Shown piece after piece: positions 1 through 6,323 of a stretch of 22,837 nt of DNA. The first letter of the stretch is position 1; every line of letters starts with the position of its first letter. This stretch comes from JAEUJM01 sp044221555 (GTDB lineage Bacteria > Actinomycetota > Acidimicrobiia > Acidimicrobiales > DATDAH01). Where the stretch lies: assembly GCA_044221555.1 (NCBI GenBank), contig JBGAOY010000039.1, positions 1 through 22,837 of the forward strand, read 5' to 3'. The notes below the pieces were generated by a model. That model was not told where the DNA came from, searched no databases, and saw only the letters and a program-made list of their open reading frames with translations. A program made the position numbers and the translations under genes.

Positions 1-327
1 GAGCTCGGCACGGACGTGGAGCACCTGTCACCGCTGCGGGCCGTGGTCGGCCCGGACCAGCGGCTGGTCGAGGTGTCTCCGGCGTTGGCGGAGGTCGCGG
101 CGGTCGGGGCGGAGCAGTTGGCCGGTCAGTCGCTCGAGACGCTGGGCGAAGCGCTCATCGATGTGCTCGGTCCCCGAGGGGACATGGTGACCACCGCCTC
201 GACCGACGACTACTTCTGCCAGGAGGTCGCCTACGGTCCGGTCCGGTTCCGGAACACGGTGATGGCGGTGCGCGACGCCACGGGTTGGCTGCGCGAGGTT
301 CGCCTGTACGCCGAGCGGTTGGCCTGA
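1..327 (+). CDS. C-terminal part of a PAS-like domain protein (5' end outside window)
   Basis: The reading frame is open from the first base and stops with TGA at 325-327, so only the last 108 codons are present. The segment beginning LRAVVGPDQRLVEVSP has the pattern of a PAS domain opening (a hydrophobic strand, a GPDQR turn, then a stretch where PAS domains usually read 'vNpa'). The C-terminal stretch (VRFRNTVMAVRDATGWLREVRLYAERLA region) would be the last strands of such a fold. PAS domains sense small ligands or mediate protein contacts. Any output domain would have to lie upstream, because nothing follows. A GTG at 16 could be an internal start, but nothing shows that it is. Identification as PAS rests on pattern only. 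Confidence 0.55.
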   Translation, partial: ELGTDVEHLSPLRAVVGPDQRLVEVSPALAEVAAVGAEQLAGQSLETLGEALIDVLGPRGDMVTTASTDDYFCQEVAYGPVRFRNTVMAVRDATGWLREVRLYAERLA

Positions 328-380
328 CGGGCCGACCCAGGCGGCACACTCGCGATCGGGTCGTCGCCGGCCGCCCCGGT

Positions 381-386
381 TACGAT
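381..386 (+). promoter_or_regulatory. Candidate -10 box for the MaoC-like gene
   Basis: TACGAT lies in the 106-bp gap between the PAS-like gene and the GTG at 434, in the context GGTTACGATCCC. It keeps the A2 and T6 of TANNNT. No convincing -35 is seen. It would give a leader of about 40 nt carrying the GAAAGG Shine-Dalgarno at 422-427. Confidence 0.4.
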
Positions 387-433
387 CCCGCCGCCCTGAT
401 GCACCCACCACGCCCGCCCGAGAAAGGCCCGCC

Positions 434-952
434 GTGACCACCTACGAACGCCCCTTCGGCCGTTACCTCGAGGACTTCGAGGTCGGCGACGTGTACCGCC
501 ACTGGCCCGGGAAGACGATCACCGAGGCCGACGACCACCTGTTCTGCATGATCACCATGAACCACCACCCGCTGCACACGAACACCTGGTTCGCCGAGAA
601 CGAGACGGTCCACAAGAAGAACGTGGTGGTCGGCAACCTGGTCTACTCGCTGGTGCTGGGCCTGAGCGTGCCCGACGTGAGCGGGTCGGCCATCGCCAAC
701 CTCGAGATCGAGTCGCTCACCCATCGCAAGCCCACCTTCCACGGCGACACCATCTACGCCGAGACGAAGGTGCTCGACAAGCGCGAGTCGTCGTCGAAGG
801 ACGACCGGGGCGTGGTGACGGTGGAGACCAAGGGGATCAACCAGCGTGGCGAGGAGGTGTGCTACTTCCGCCGCAAGGTGATGGTGTGGAAGCGCGACGC
901 CGCCCCGCCCCGCCAGCGCCCCTACGACGAGTCCATCTGGGACGAGGGCTGA
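434..952 (+). CDS. MaoC-like (hot-dog fold) dehydratase/hydratase
   Basis: A 172-aa protein starting with GTG at 434, 7 nt after a GAAAGG Shine-Dalgarno. The fold call rests on the opening (FGRYLEDFEVGDVY), the central helix region and the later RKPTFHGDTIYAETKV stretch, which is typical of MaoC-family acyl-CoA hydratases related to mesaconyl-CoA hydratase. Such enzymes add or remove water at enoyl-CoA thioesters in the cytoplasm. Residues 41-48 (TMNHHPLH) sit where family members usually carry a (G)D-x-N-P-x-H hydratase motif. The His is kept (H48), while the usual catalytic Asp position appears to be Asn43. It may therefore act on an unusual acyl-CoA or work less efficiently. The substrate cannot be told from sequence. 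It is the first gene of a tightly packed run. Confidence 0.8.
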   Translation: MTTYERPFGRYLEDFEVGDVYRHWPGKTITEADDHLFCMITMNHHPLHTNTWFAENETVHKKNVVVGNLVYSLVLGLSVPDVSGSAIANLEIESLTHRKPTFHGDTIYAETKVLDKRESSSKDDRGVVTVETKGINQRGEEVCYFRRKVMVWKRDAAPPRQRPYDESIWDEG

Positions 953-1707
953 CCCGGCGCCGATTGGTCGCCCTGGGAGCCGCGGTCCTCGCTCTCCCGG
1001 TCCTCACCGTGGTGGTGCTCGGGGTCGAGGTGCTGGCCGCCCGCGACGGCCCCGACCTGGGTGAGGGGCGTCCCCTCGAGTTGGACGCGCTCGTGCACGC
1101 GGGCAGGTCCGGGCCGACCGAGCGGGTGGTGTGGCTCGGCGACTCGACGGCCGCGGGTGTCGGCGCGTCGCGACCCGGGGCGGCGCTGCCGCGCCTGGTC
1201 GCCGCGGGGCGGGACCACCCCGTCGACCTCACGGTGCTGGCCGTGTCCGGCGCCCGCGTCGCCGACGTGCTCACCGAGCAGGTGCCCCGGCTCCCCACCG
1301 GTGGCATCGACACGGTGATGATCAGCGTCGGCAGCAACGACGCGGTGCACCTCACCAGGGTCGGGGACTTCGAGCGCCGGTACCGCGACGTGCTCGACGC
1401 GCTGCCCGCGGATGCGACGGTGGTGCTCCTGGGTGTTCCCGACCTGGGCTCGACACCGCGGTTCGCCCAGCCGCTGCGCTTCCTCGCCGGCGTGCGGGGT
1501 GGCACGATCGACGCCGTGATCGATCAGCTCGCCGACGCCCCCGGCCGGATCTACGTCGACATCGCCGGCGAGACCGGCCCGGAGTTCCGTCGTCACCCGT
1601 CGACGCTCTTCGCCGCCGACCACTACCACCCCAGCGACGCCGGCTACGCGCTGTGGGCCGCCGCCGTGGGCCGCGCCCTGGACGGCGCGGCGGGGGAGCG
1701 GCCATGA
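886..1707 (+). CDS. Membrane-anchored SGNH/GDSL-family hydrolase
   Basis: About 273 aa from GTG 886. The N-terminus is Arg-rich and is followed by one hydrophobic segment (LVALGAAVLALPVLTVVVLG), so the enzyme is probably anchored with its catalytic domain outside. All main SGNH blocks are visible: GDSTAAG with nucleophile S87, GSND with N151, and DHYHP with D245 and H248. Such enzymes are esterases, lipases or acyl/acetyl-ester hydrolases; the substrate is unknown. The start is uncertain. GTG 886 has AAGG 7 nt upstream but overlaps the MaoC-like gene by 67 nt. GTG 859 and TTG 964 are alternatives, and CTG 949 overlaps the preceding stop as CTGA. The TGA overlaps the next gene's ATG (ATGA), indicating translational coupling. 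Confidence 0.8.
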   Translation: MEARRRPAPPAPLRRVHLGRGLTRRRLVALGAAVLALPVLTVVVLGVEVLAARDGPDLGEGRPLELDALVHAGRSGPTERVVWLGDSTAAGVGASRPGAALPRLVAAGRDHPVDLTVLAVSGARVADVLTEQVPRLPTGGIDTVMISVGSNDAVHLTRVGDFERRYRDVLDALPADATVVLLGVPDLGSTPRFAQPLRFLAGVRGGTIDAVIDQLADAPGRIYVDIAGETGPEFRRHPSTLFAADHYHPSDAGYALWAAAVGRALDGAAGERP

Positions 1708-2504
1708 CGGTGCACGACGCCGCGGCGCGGGGCTTCGAGCGGGGCGCGGCCGACTACGAGGCGGCCCGTCCGGGGTACCCACCCGGGTTGGTCGACCTGC
1801 TCGTGGCCGAACTGCCCCTGGGGCCCGGCCGACGGGTGCTCGACCTGGCCGCGGGCACCGGCAAGCTCACCCGCCTGCTCGCCCCGACCGGCACCGCGCT
1901 CGTGGCCGTCGAGCCGGTGGCGGCCATGCGGGACACGCTGTCCGGGATCGTCCCCGACGCCGAGGTGCTGGAGGGCACGGCCGAAGCCATCCCCCTGCCC
2001 GACGCCTCGGTCGACGGCGTGGTGGTCGCGCAGGCGTTCCACTGGTTCGAGCCGACGGCGGCGCTCGCCGAGGTCCACCGCGTGCTGCGCCCCGGCGGCG
2101 GCCTGGCGCTCGTGTGGAACGTGCGCGACGAGTCGGTCGACTGGGTGCGGCAGTTCGGCCAGGTGCTGGTCGACGGCGCCGCCGGTGACGAGTCCAGCGC
2201 GGCCTTCCTCGAGACCGGCAAGCCGTACGAGGAGGGCACCGACTGGCCCGGCGTCCTCGGTGACACCGGCTGGTTCACCGCGGTGGCGCGCCGGGTCATC
2301 CCGTGGTCGCAGCCCGTCGACGCCGACCTGCTCCTGCGCCGTGCCGCCTCCACCAGCTTCGTGTCCGCACTGCCCGACGCCGCGCGGGGCCGGGTGCTCG
2401 ACGAGGTGCGCCGCCTGGCCGACACCCATCCCGACCTCCGCGGTCGCGCGCAGTTCGGCTTCCCTCACCTCACGACCGTCTTCTGGTGCCGGACGACTCC
2501 CTGA
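1704..2504 (+). CDS. Class I SAM-dependent methyltransferase
   Basis: 266 aa, starting at ATG 1704 with GGGGAG a few bases upstream and overlapping the SGNH gene by ATGA. The Rossmann methyltransferase signatures are clear: motif I VLDLAAGTGKLT at residues 45-56, the acidic residue ending strand 2 (E70), the motif II region with DGVVVAQAFHWF (about 104-115), and the post-motif VLRPGG (127-132). It resembles the UbiE/Methyltransf_11 group. Proteins with an FHWF motif and an N-terminal YEAARPGYP are usually annotated only as small-molecule methyltransferases. The acceptor is unknown. It probably belongs to the same transcript as the genes on both sides. Confidence 0.85.
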   Translation: MTVHDAAARGFERGAADYEAARPGYPPGLVDLLVAELPLGPGRRVLDLAAGTGKLTRLLAPTGTALVAVEPVAAMRDTLSGIVPDAEVLEGTAEAIPLPDASVDGVVVAQAFHWFEPTAALAEVHRVLRPGGGLALVWNVRDESVDWVRQFGQVLVDGAAGDESSAAFLETGKPYEEGTDWPGVLGDTGWFTAVARRVIPWSQPVDADLLLRRAASTSFVSALPDAARGRVLDEVRRLADTHPDLRGRAQFGFPHLTTVFWCRTTP

Positions 2505-3364
2505 CCGCCGAGCAGGAGGCGCTGCTGCGCTGGGCGGCGCGGGAGCACCGCGACCTGCCCTGGCGCCGGACCCGTGACCCATGGGCGGTGCTGGTGAGCG
2601 AGGCCATGCTGCAGCAGACGCAGGTGACGCGGGTGGTGCCCAGGTACCACGCCTTCCTGGGGCGCTTCCCGACCCCGGCGACGTGCGCGACCGCGCCCCA
2701 GTCCGAGGTGGTCACGCTCTGGGCCGGACTGGGCTACAACCGGCGCGCCGCGCAGCTGCACCGGGCCGCCGCCGCGATGGTCGAGCGTCACGGCGGCAGG
2801 GTGCCCGACCGGCTCGAGCACCTCCTGGCCCTCCCCGGGGTGGGCCCGTACACCGCGCGAGCGGTCCTGGCCTTCGCCTTCGAGCAGGACGCGGCGGTCG
2901 TGGACACGAACGTGGCCCGCATCCTCGCCCGGCGAGCGGGTGGGCAACTCACCGCGGCCGAGGCGCAGCGCGGTGCCGATGCCTGGCTGCCCCGCGGGAG
3001 GGCCTGGGCCTGGAACCAGGGGATGCTCGACCTCGGAGCCGGCGTCTGCACCGCCCGTACCCCCCGCTGTGGCGAGTGCCCGGTCGCGGCAGGCTGTGCC
3101 TGGGCCGCGGCGGGCCACCTCCCGCCCGACCCGGCGCTGGGGTCGGCCGGTGTCAGCGGCGGGCAGAGCCGCTTCGCCGGATCGGACCGCCAGGGCCGCG
3201 GGCGTCTGGTGCACGCGTTGCGCCGAGGCCCGGTCGCGGCGGCCGACCTGGCCGACGTCATGGGCTGGCCCGACGACCCGGGGCGGGCCCGGCGGGTGGC
3301 GGCGACCCTGCTGGCCGACGGGCTCGTCGTCGACGCCGGTACTGGGTTCGCGCTGGCCCCCTGA
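2486..3364 (+). CDS. mutY: A/G-specific adenine DNA glycosylase MutY, without NUDIX domain
   Basis: 292 aa from GTG 2486. MutY removes adenine mispaired with 8-oxoguanine. Visible hallmarks are LPWR near the N-terminus, the SEAMLQQTQV helix with the catalytic Glu (E39), the helix-hairpin-helix LPGVGPYTARAV, the catalytic Asp in VVDTNV (D140), and a [4Fe-4S] loop C-x6-C-x2-C-x5-C (C188, C195, C198, C204). The protein ends about 65 residues after the cluster loop. The C-terminal MutT-like 8-oxoG recognition domain of E. coli MutY is therefore absent, as in many actinobacterial homologues. The start overlaps the methyltransferase by 19 nt. CTG 2501, which overlaps its TGA, is an alternative. Confidence 0.92.
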   Translation: MPDDSLTAEQEALLRWAAREHRDLPWRRTRDPWAVLVSEAMLQQTQVTRVVPRYHAFLGRFPTPATCATAPQSEVVTLWAGLGYNRRAAQLHRAAAAMVERHGGRVPDRLEHLLALPGVGPYTARAVLAFAFEQDAAVVDTNVARILARRAGGQLTAAEAQRGADAWLPRGRAWAWNQGMLDLGAGVCTARTPRCGECPVAAGCAWAAAGHLPPDPALGSAGVSGGQSRFAGSDRQGRGRLVHALRRGPVAAADLADVMGWPDDPGRARRVAATLLADGLVVDAGTGFALAP

Positions 3365-3400
3365 GGGCCGGCGCCGGTCGCGAGATTCTTCGGTGAAGGT

Positions 3401-3428
3401 CCATCCGGGTGGGGGGACGGCGCCGAAC
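3401..3428 (+). promoter_or_regulatory. Candidate SigK-type (ECF) promoter in front of the sigma gene
   Basis: CCATCC at 3401-3406, a 17-nt spacer, then CGAAC at 3424-3428, just upstream of the sigma factor ATG at 3437. From memory, the SigK promoter consensus reported for mycobacteria is CCATCC-N16/17-CGAAT. This site matches at 10 of 11 positions with the right spacing. Since the downstream gene encodes a sigma factor with an RskA-like partner, this suggests autoregulation. A start site 6-8 nt after the -10 would give an almost leaderless mRNA, consistent with the lack of a good Shine-Dalgarno. Confidence 0.5.
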
Positions 3429-3436
3429 AGCACCTG

Positions 3437-4015
3437 ATGGCGCCACCCGACGTTTCGACCCTGGGAGACGCGGCACTGGTGTTCGCCGTGGCCCGGTACG
3501 ACCAGGATGCACTTGCCGAGGCCTACCGGCGCCACGGCGGCGCCGTGCACGGCCTGGCCCGGCGACTGCTGCGGGACGACGCCGCCGCCGAGGAGGTGGT
3601 GCAGGAGATCTTCCTGCGGCTCTGGAAGCAGCCCGATCGGTTCGATCCCGATCGGGGCTCGCTGCGCTCGTTCCTCCTGGCCCAGTCCCACGGCCGGGCG
3701 GTGGACATGATCCGGTCCGAGGAGTCGCGCCGGAACCGCGAGGAGCGCGACGCCCGCCGCACGACGGTGGGTGACTACGACCTCGAGCGCGAGGTCTGGG
3801 ACCTCGAGGTGTCCGACAAGATCTCCGGTGCGCTGGGGGCCTTGCCCGAGGAGCAGCGATCGGCCATCGTGCTCGCGTACTTCGGCGGCTACACCTACCG
3901 CGAGGTCGCGACGATCCTCGGCGAGCCGGAGGGAACCGTGAAGAGCCGCATCCGTGCCGGCCTGACCCGCTTGCGGGGCTCGCTGGACGCACTCGGGATC
4001 GGAGCAGGGGCATGA
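3437..4015 (+). CDS. ECF-type RNA polymerase sigma factor (SigK-like)
   Basis: 192 aa, the usual ECF length. Region sigma2 spans roughly residues 22-95, with DAAAEEVVQEIFLRLWK (-10 recognition and core contact) and the SLRSFLLAQSHGRAVDMIRS helix. Region sigma4 spans roughly 125-182, with LPEEQRSAIVLAYFGGYTYREVA and the HTH GEPEGTVKSRIRAGL. The gene overlaps the anti-sigma gene by ATGA at 4012-4015, so the two are made together. The partner's RskA-type C-terminal domain and the SigK-like promoter upstream suggest the ECF19/SigK group. In Mycobacterium SigK controls exported proteins (MPT70/83). Here the downstream genes are also exported proteins, though of different families. Confidence 0.88.
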   Translation: MAPPDVSTLGDAALVFAVARYDQDALAEAYRRHGGAVHGLARRLLRDDAAAEEVVQEIFLRLWKQPDRFDPDRGSLRSFLLAQSHGRAVDMIRSEESRRNREERDARRTTVGDYDLEREVWDLEVSDKISGALGALPEEQRSAIVLAYFGGYTYREVATILGEPEGTVKSRIRAGLTRLRGSLDALGIGAGA

Positions 4016-4863
4016 CAGAGCTGACCCACCGGGAACTGCAGGAACTGCTCGGGGTCTACGCCCTCGACGCGGTCGAGCCCGACGAGGCCCTCGCGGTCGA
4101 GGCCCACCTGGTCGACTGCCCCCAGTGCCGCGCCGAGGTCGAGTCGCACCGGTCGGTGGCGACGCTGCTCGGCAACGCCGGCGCCCCGGCGCCGGTCGAT
4201 CTCTGGGGGCGCATCGCCGGCTCGCTGGACGACGACGGTGCCACGCCGCTTCCTGGCCCTGGCCCTGGTCCCGCTCCCGGTGCCGGGGGTGACGAGATCG
4301 AGGACGACGGCGTGGTGGCCTTCCCGGCCGGTGGCCGACGGGGCGCCGGCGCCGCCCGGTGGCCGCGGGCGGCGATCGTCCTGACCTCGATCGCCGCCGC
4401 CCTGGTGCTGCTGGCCGGCGCGGCCGGCGTGCTCACGATCCGGCGCCAGCAGGAGCGGGTGGACGACCTCGCCGCCCAGGTCCGGAGCAGCCGGGACGAC
4501 CTCTCGGCGGCCGATGCGCTGGCCGACCCGTCGTCGACGGTGGTGCGCCTCTCCTCGCCGGACGCGGGGCTCGTGGTGCGGGCCGTGGTGACCGATGACG
4601 GCGTGGGGTACCTGCTCGGTGACCCCCTTCCCGGCGCCGCGCCCCGCACCACCTACCAGCTGTGGGGCCTGGCCGGCACCCGGGCCGTGTCGCTCGGGCT
4701 GCTGGGTCCCGAGCCGGGTGTGGTGGTGTTCCACGTGGAGGATCCCGTCACCGGGCTGGCCGTCACGAGCGAGCCGACAGGAGGGTCGGACCAGCCGACC
4801 ACCGACCCGTTGGTGTCCGGTGAGATCGCCCCGAACGCCGATGACGCCACACTGCCCTCCTGA
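4012..4863 (+). CDS. RskA-like transmembrane anti-sigma factor
   Basis: 283 aa. The N-terminal cytoplasmic part (residues 1-50) has the anti-sigma form LLGVYALDAVEPDE and a zinc-finger-like H32-x3-C36-x2-C39. A Pro/Gly-rich linker (about 77-92) leads to one transmembrane helix (about 120-142). The extracytoplasmic part (about 145-283) has the RskA C-terminal motifs TYQLWGL (214-220) and AVTSEPTGGS (about 250-259). By analogy it holds the sigma factor at the membrane and releases it when its outer domain is cleaved or altered. It overlaps the sigma gene by 4 nt. The signal sensed is not evident. Only 53 nt separate it from the cupredoxin gene, so co-transcription is possible. Confidence 0.88.
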   Translation: MTELTHRELQELLGVYALDAVEPDEALAVEAHLVDCPQCRAEVESHRSVATLLGNAGAPAPVDLWGRIAGSLDDDGATPLPGPGPGPAPGAGGDEIEDDGVVAFPAGGRRGAGAARWPRAAIVLTSIAAALVLLAGAAGVLTIRRQQERVDDLAAQVRSSRDDLSAADALADPSSTVVRLSSPDAGLVVRAVVTDDGVGYLLGDPLPGAAPRTTYQLWGLAGTRAVSLGLLGPEPGVVVFHVEDPVTGLAVTSEPTGGSDQPTTDPLVSGEIAPNADDATLPS

Positions 4864-4916
4864 GAAGGGCAAGATGCGGGTGCACATCCCATCCACTACC
4901 CGGGGGTAACACACAC

Positions 4917-5372
4917 ATGCACCAGCAACGGAGGGTGACGCGACGGCTGTTCGCACTGGCGGTGGCCGGTGTGCTGCTGTTCGCGGTGGCCGCGTGCGGA
5001 AGCAGCGGTGACGACGAGAGCAGCTCGGGTGACAACTCGACCACGACCGCGGCGGCAGGTTCGTCCACCGACTACGGCAGCTCCGACACCACCGAGGCCA
5101 GCGCCTCGGACACCCCCGCCGAGCCGACCGCGCCGGTGATCCAGGACTTCACCTTCACGCCGGATCCCATCGAGATCACCGCCGGTGACACGGTGACGTG
5201 GACCAATCGGGACGGGTTCGCCCACACGGTGACCGCCGACGACGACTCGTTCGATTCGGGCAACATCGACCCCGACGGCACCTTCGAGCAGACCTTCGAC
5301 GAGGCCGGCGACTTCACCTACCACTGCAACATCCACACCCAGATGACCGGCACCGTGACGGTCACTTCCTGA
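4917..5372 (+). CDS. Cupredoxin (plastocyanin-like) lipoprotein
   Basis: 151 aa. A signal peptide (RRLFALAVAGVLLFAVAAC) ends in a lipobox VAAC with C27 as the lipidation site. A Ser/Thr/Asp-rich tether (28-70) follows. The cupredoxin domain (about 73-151) carries all four expected type 1 copper ligands: H103 (GFAHTV) and the C-terminal loop C137-x2-H140-x2-M143 (YHCNIHTQM). It is therefore likely a surface blue-copper electron carrier or copper chaperone. ATG 4917 follows GGGGGT at 4902-4907. It lies downstream of the anti-sigma gene and is followed by a strong hairpin, so it probably ends that transcript. An electron-transfer partner among the neighbouring ferritin-like proteins is possible but unproven. 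Confidence 0.9.
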   Translation: MHQQRRVTRRLFALAVAGVLLFAVAACGSSGDDESSSGDNSTTTAAAGSSTDYGSSDTTEASASDTPAEPTAPVIQDFTFTPDPIEITAGDTVTWTNRDGFAHTVTADDDSFDSGNIDPDGTFEQTFDEAGDFTYHCNIHTQMTGTVTVTS

Positions 5373-5544
5373 CCCTCACGACCGTTCGCCACGCGCTCGA
5401 CGCGTGATCGAGGGAACGGCTGCGCCGCCGGCGGGGAACCCCCGCCGGCGGCTGCCGTTGGCGCACGGTTAGCGCCGGGGGGCCTCGCCCCGACAAGATC
5501 CTTACAGGACCGATCACCGCACACCCACACAAGGAGCCCCACCG
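5373..5544. other. Intergenic region between cupredoxin and first ferritin-like gene
   Basis: 172 bp. It holds the two hairpins described at 5415-5476, a short interrupted palindrome TCCT-TAC-AGGA at 5499-5509 that could be an operator or part of a promoter, and the AAGGAG Shine-Dalgarno at 5531-5536. No CCATCC SigK-like -35 motif is seen here. Confidence 0.5.
5415..5459 (+). terminator. Strong hairpin, probable terminator after the cupredoxin gene
   Basis: A perfect 13-bp GC stem (5424-5436 pairing with 5440-5452) closes a 3-nt AAC loop. An outer AACGG/CCGTT pairing (5415-5419 with 5455-5459) extends it across an internal loop. There is no U-tract, as is common in high-GC actinobacteria. 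A second small hairpin GGCGC-N7-GCGCC follows at 5460-5476. Together they separate the sigma/cupredoxin transcript from the ferritin-like genes. Confidence 0.6.
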
Positions 5545-6273
5545 GTGGAGATCACCACGCGTGCGTTGCGCCAGCTGGCCGCTGACGTCGACGACCAGCA
5601 CCACGAGGCCATGGCCACCATCCACGAGGACCTCGCCGAGGTGCACCTGGGTGACACGGGCCGCCGCCTGGCTGCCAGCCGCCGTCGGTTCCTGCGCAAC
5701 GCCGGCCTCGGGGGCGCGGTGCTCACCCTGGGCTCCACGCTGGTGCCCGCGTCCCGCCTCATGCCGGCGGCGTGGGCGTCGGAGGTGCTCACCGACGCCG
5801 ACCTCGCGGCCTTCGCCCAGAGCGTCGAGCTGGCCGCGGTCGCGGCCTACGGCGCGGTGATCGACACCGGTCTGCTCGATCGCGCCGTGGCCGAGGTGGC
5901 CGACACCTTCTCGGGCCACCACGCCGAGCACGCCGCCGAGTTCGCGAGCTTCGCGGGGGATGCGGCCACGAACGAGGCCAACCAGGCGGTGCTGGACGCC
6001 TTCTCGCCCCAGATCGCCGAGGCCACCGACCAGGACGCCCTGCTGCAGATCGCCCAGGACCTCGAGAACGGTGCCGCGGCCACGTACTTCTACAGCCTCG
6101 GGATCCTGCAGGACCGTGACGCCGCCCAGGCGGTCGCCACGATCCTGCCGATCGAGTCGCAGCACGCGGTGGTGCTGGGCCAGGCCCTGGGCCAGGACCT
6201 CACCGAGTACGTGCCGACGTTCCAGGGCCAGGACGGGGCGCTCAGCCCCACCGAGTACCCGGTCAACAGCTGA
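5545..6273 (+). CDS. Tat-exported ferritin-like (four-helix) protein
   Basis: 242 aa from GTG 5545, 8 nt after a clear AAGGAG. A charged 44-residue N-region precedes a twin-arginine signal (SRRRFLRN, then GLGGAVLTLGSTLVP). The mature part is all-helical and carries a ferritin-like set of metal ligands: E95 (SVELAAVAAY), E128 with H125, H126 and H129 (GHHAEHA), E174 (DLENGAAATYFY), and E204-x2-H207 (IESQHAVV). This fits the Ferritin_2-like group of exported di-iron proteins. Tat export suits a protein folded with its metal before export. Iron storage, ferroxidase and peroxide detoxification are all possible. It is paired with a second, diverged member directly downstream. Confidence 0.85.
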   Translation: MEITTRALRQLAADVDDQHHEAMATIHEDLAEVHLGDTGRRLAASRRRFLRNAGLGGAVLTLGSTLVPASRLMPAAWASEVLTDADLAAFAQSVELAAVAAYGAVIDTGLLDRAVAEVADTFSGHHAEHAAEFASFAGDAATNEANQAVLDAFSPQIAEATDQDALLQIAQDLENGAAATYFYSLGILQDRDAAQAVATILPIESQHAVVLGQALGQDLTEYVPTFQGQDGALSPTEYPVNS

Positions 6274-6278
6274 CCGCC

Positions 6279-6308
6279 CTGAGACGACCTGAGACGACCT
6301 GAGACGAG
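6279..6308 (+). repeat. Three tandem copies of a 10-bp unit before the second ferritin-like gene
   Basis: CTGAGACGAC is repeated at 6279-6288 and 6289-6298, with a third copy at 6299-6308 differing only in its last base. The array fills most of the 50-bp gap between the two ferritin-like genes and ends next to the GAGAGG Shine-Dalgarno. Each copy contains TGA, so the array also places stops in more than one frame. Confidence 0.9.
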
Positions 6309-6323
6309 AGGAACGACACAACC

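Noticed and set aside
16..18. GTG at 16 as the true start of the first gene.
   Set aside because: The frame is open to the window edge and there is no ribosome site before it, so a truncated longer protein is more likely.
2465..3691. A minus-strand frame of 408 codons opposite mutY and the sigma gene.
   Set aside because: It is antisense to two genes with complete catalytic or DNA-binding motifs and shows no motif of its own.
4889..4894. CCATCC upstream of the cupredoxin gene as a second SigK -35.
   Set aside because: At 16-17 nt downstream the sequence is ACACA, not CGAAT, and that position falls on the start codon. The gene is more likely read from the sigma/anti-sigma transcript.
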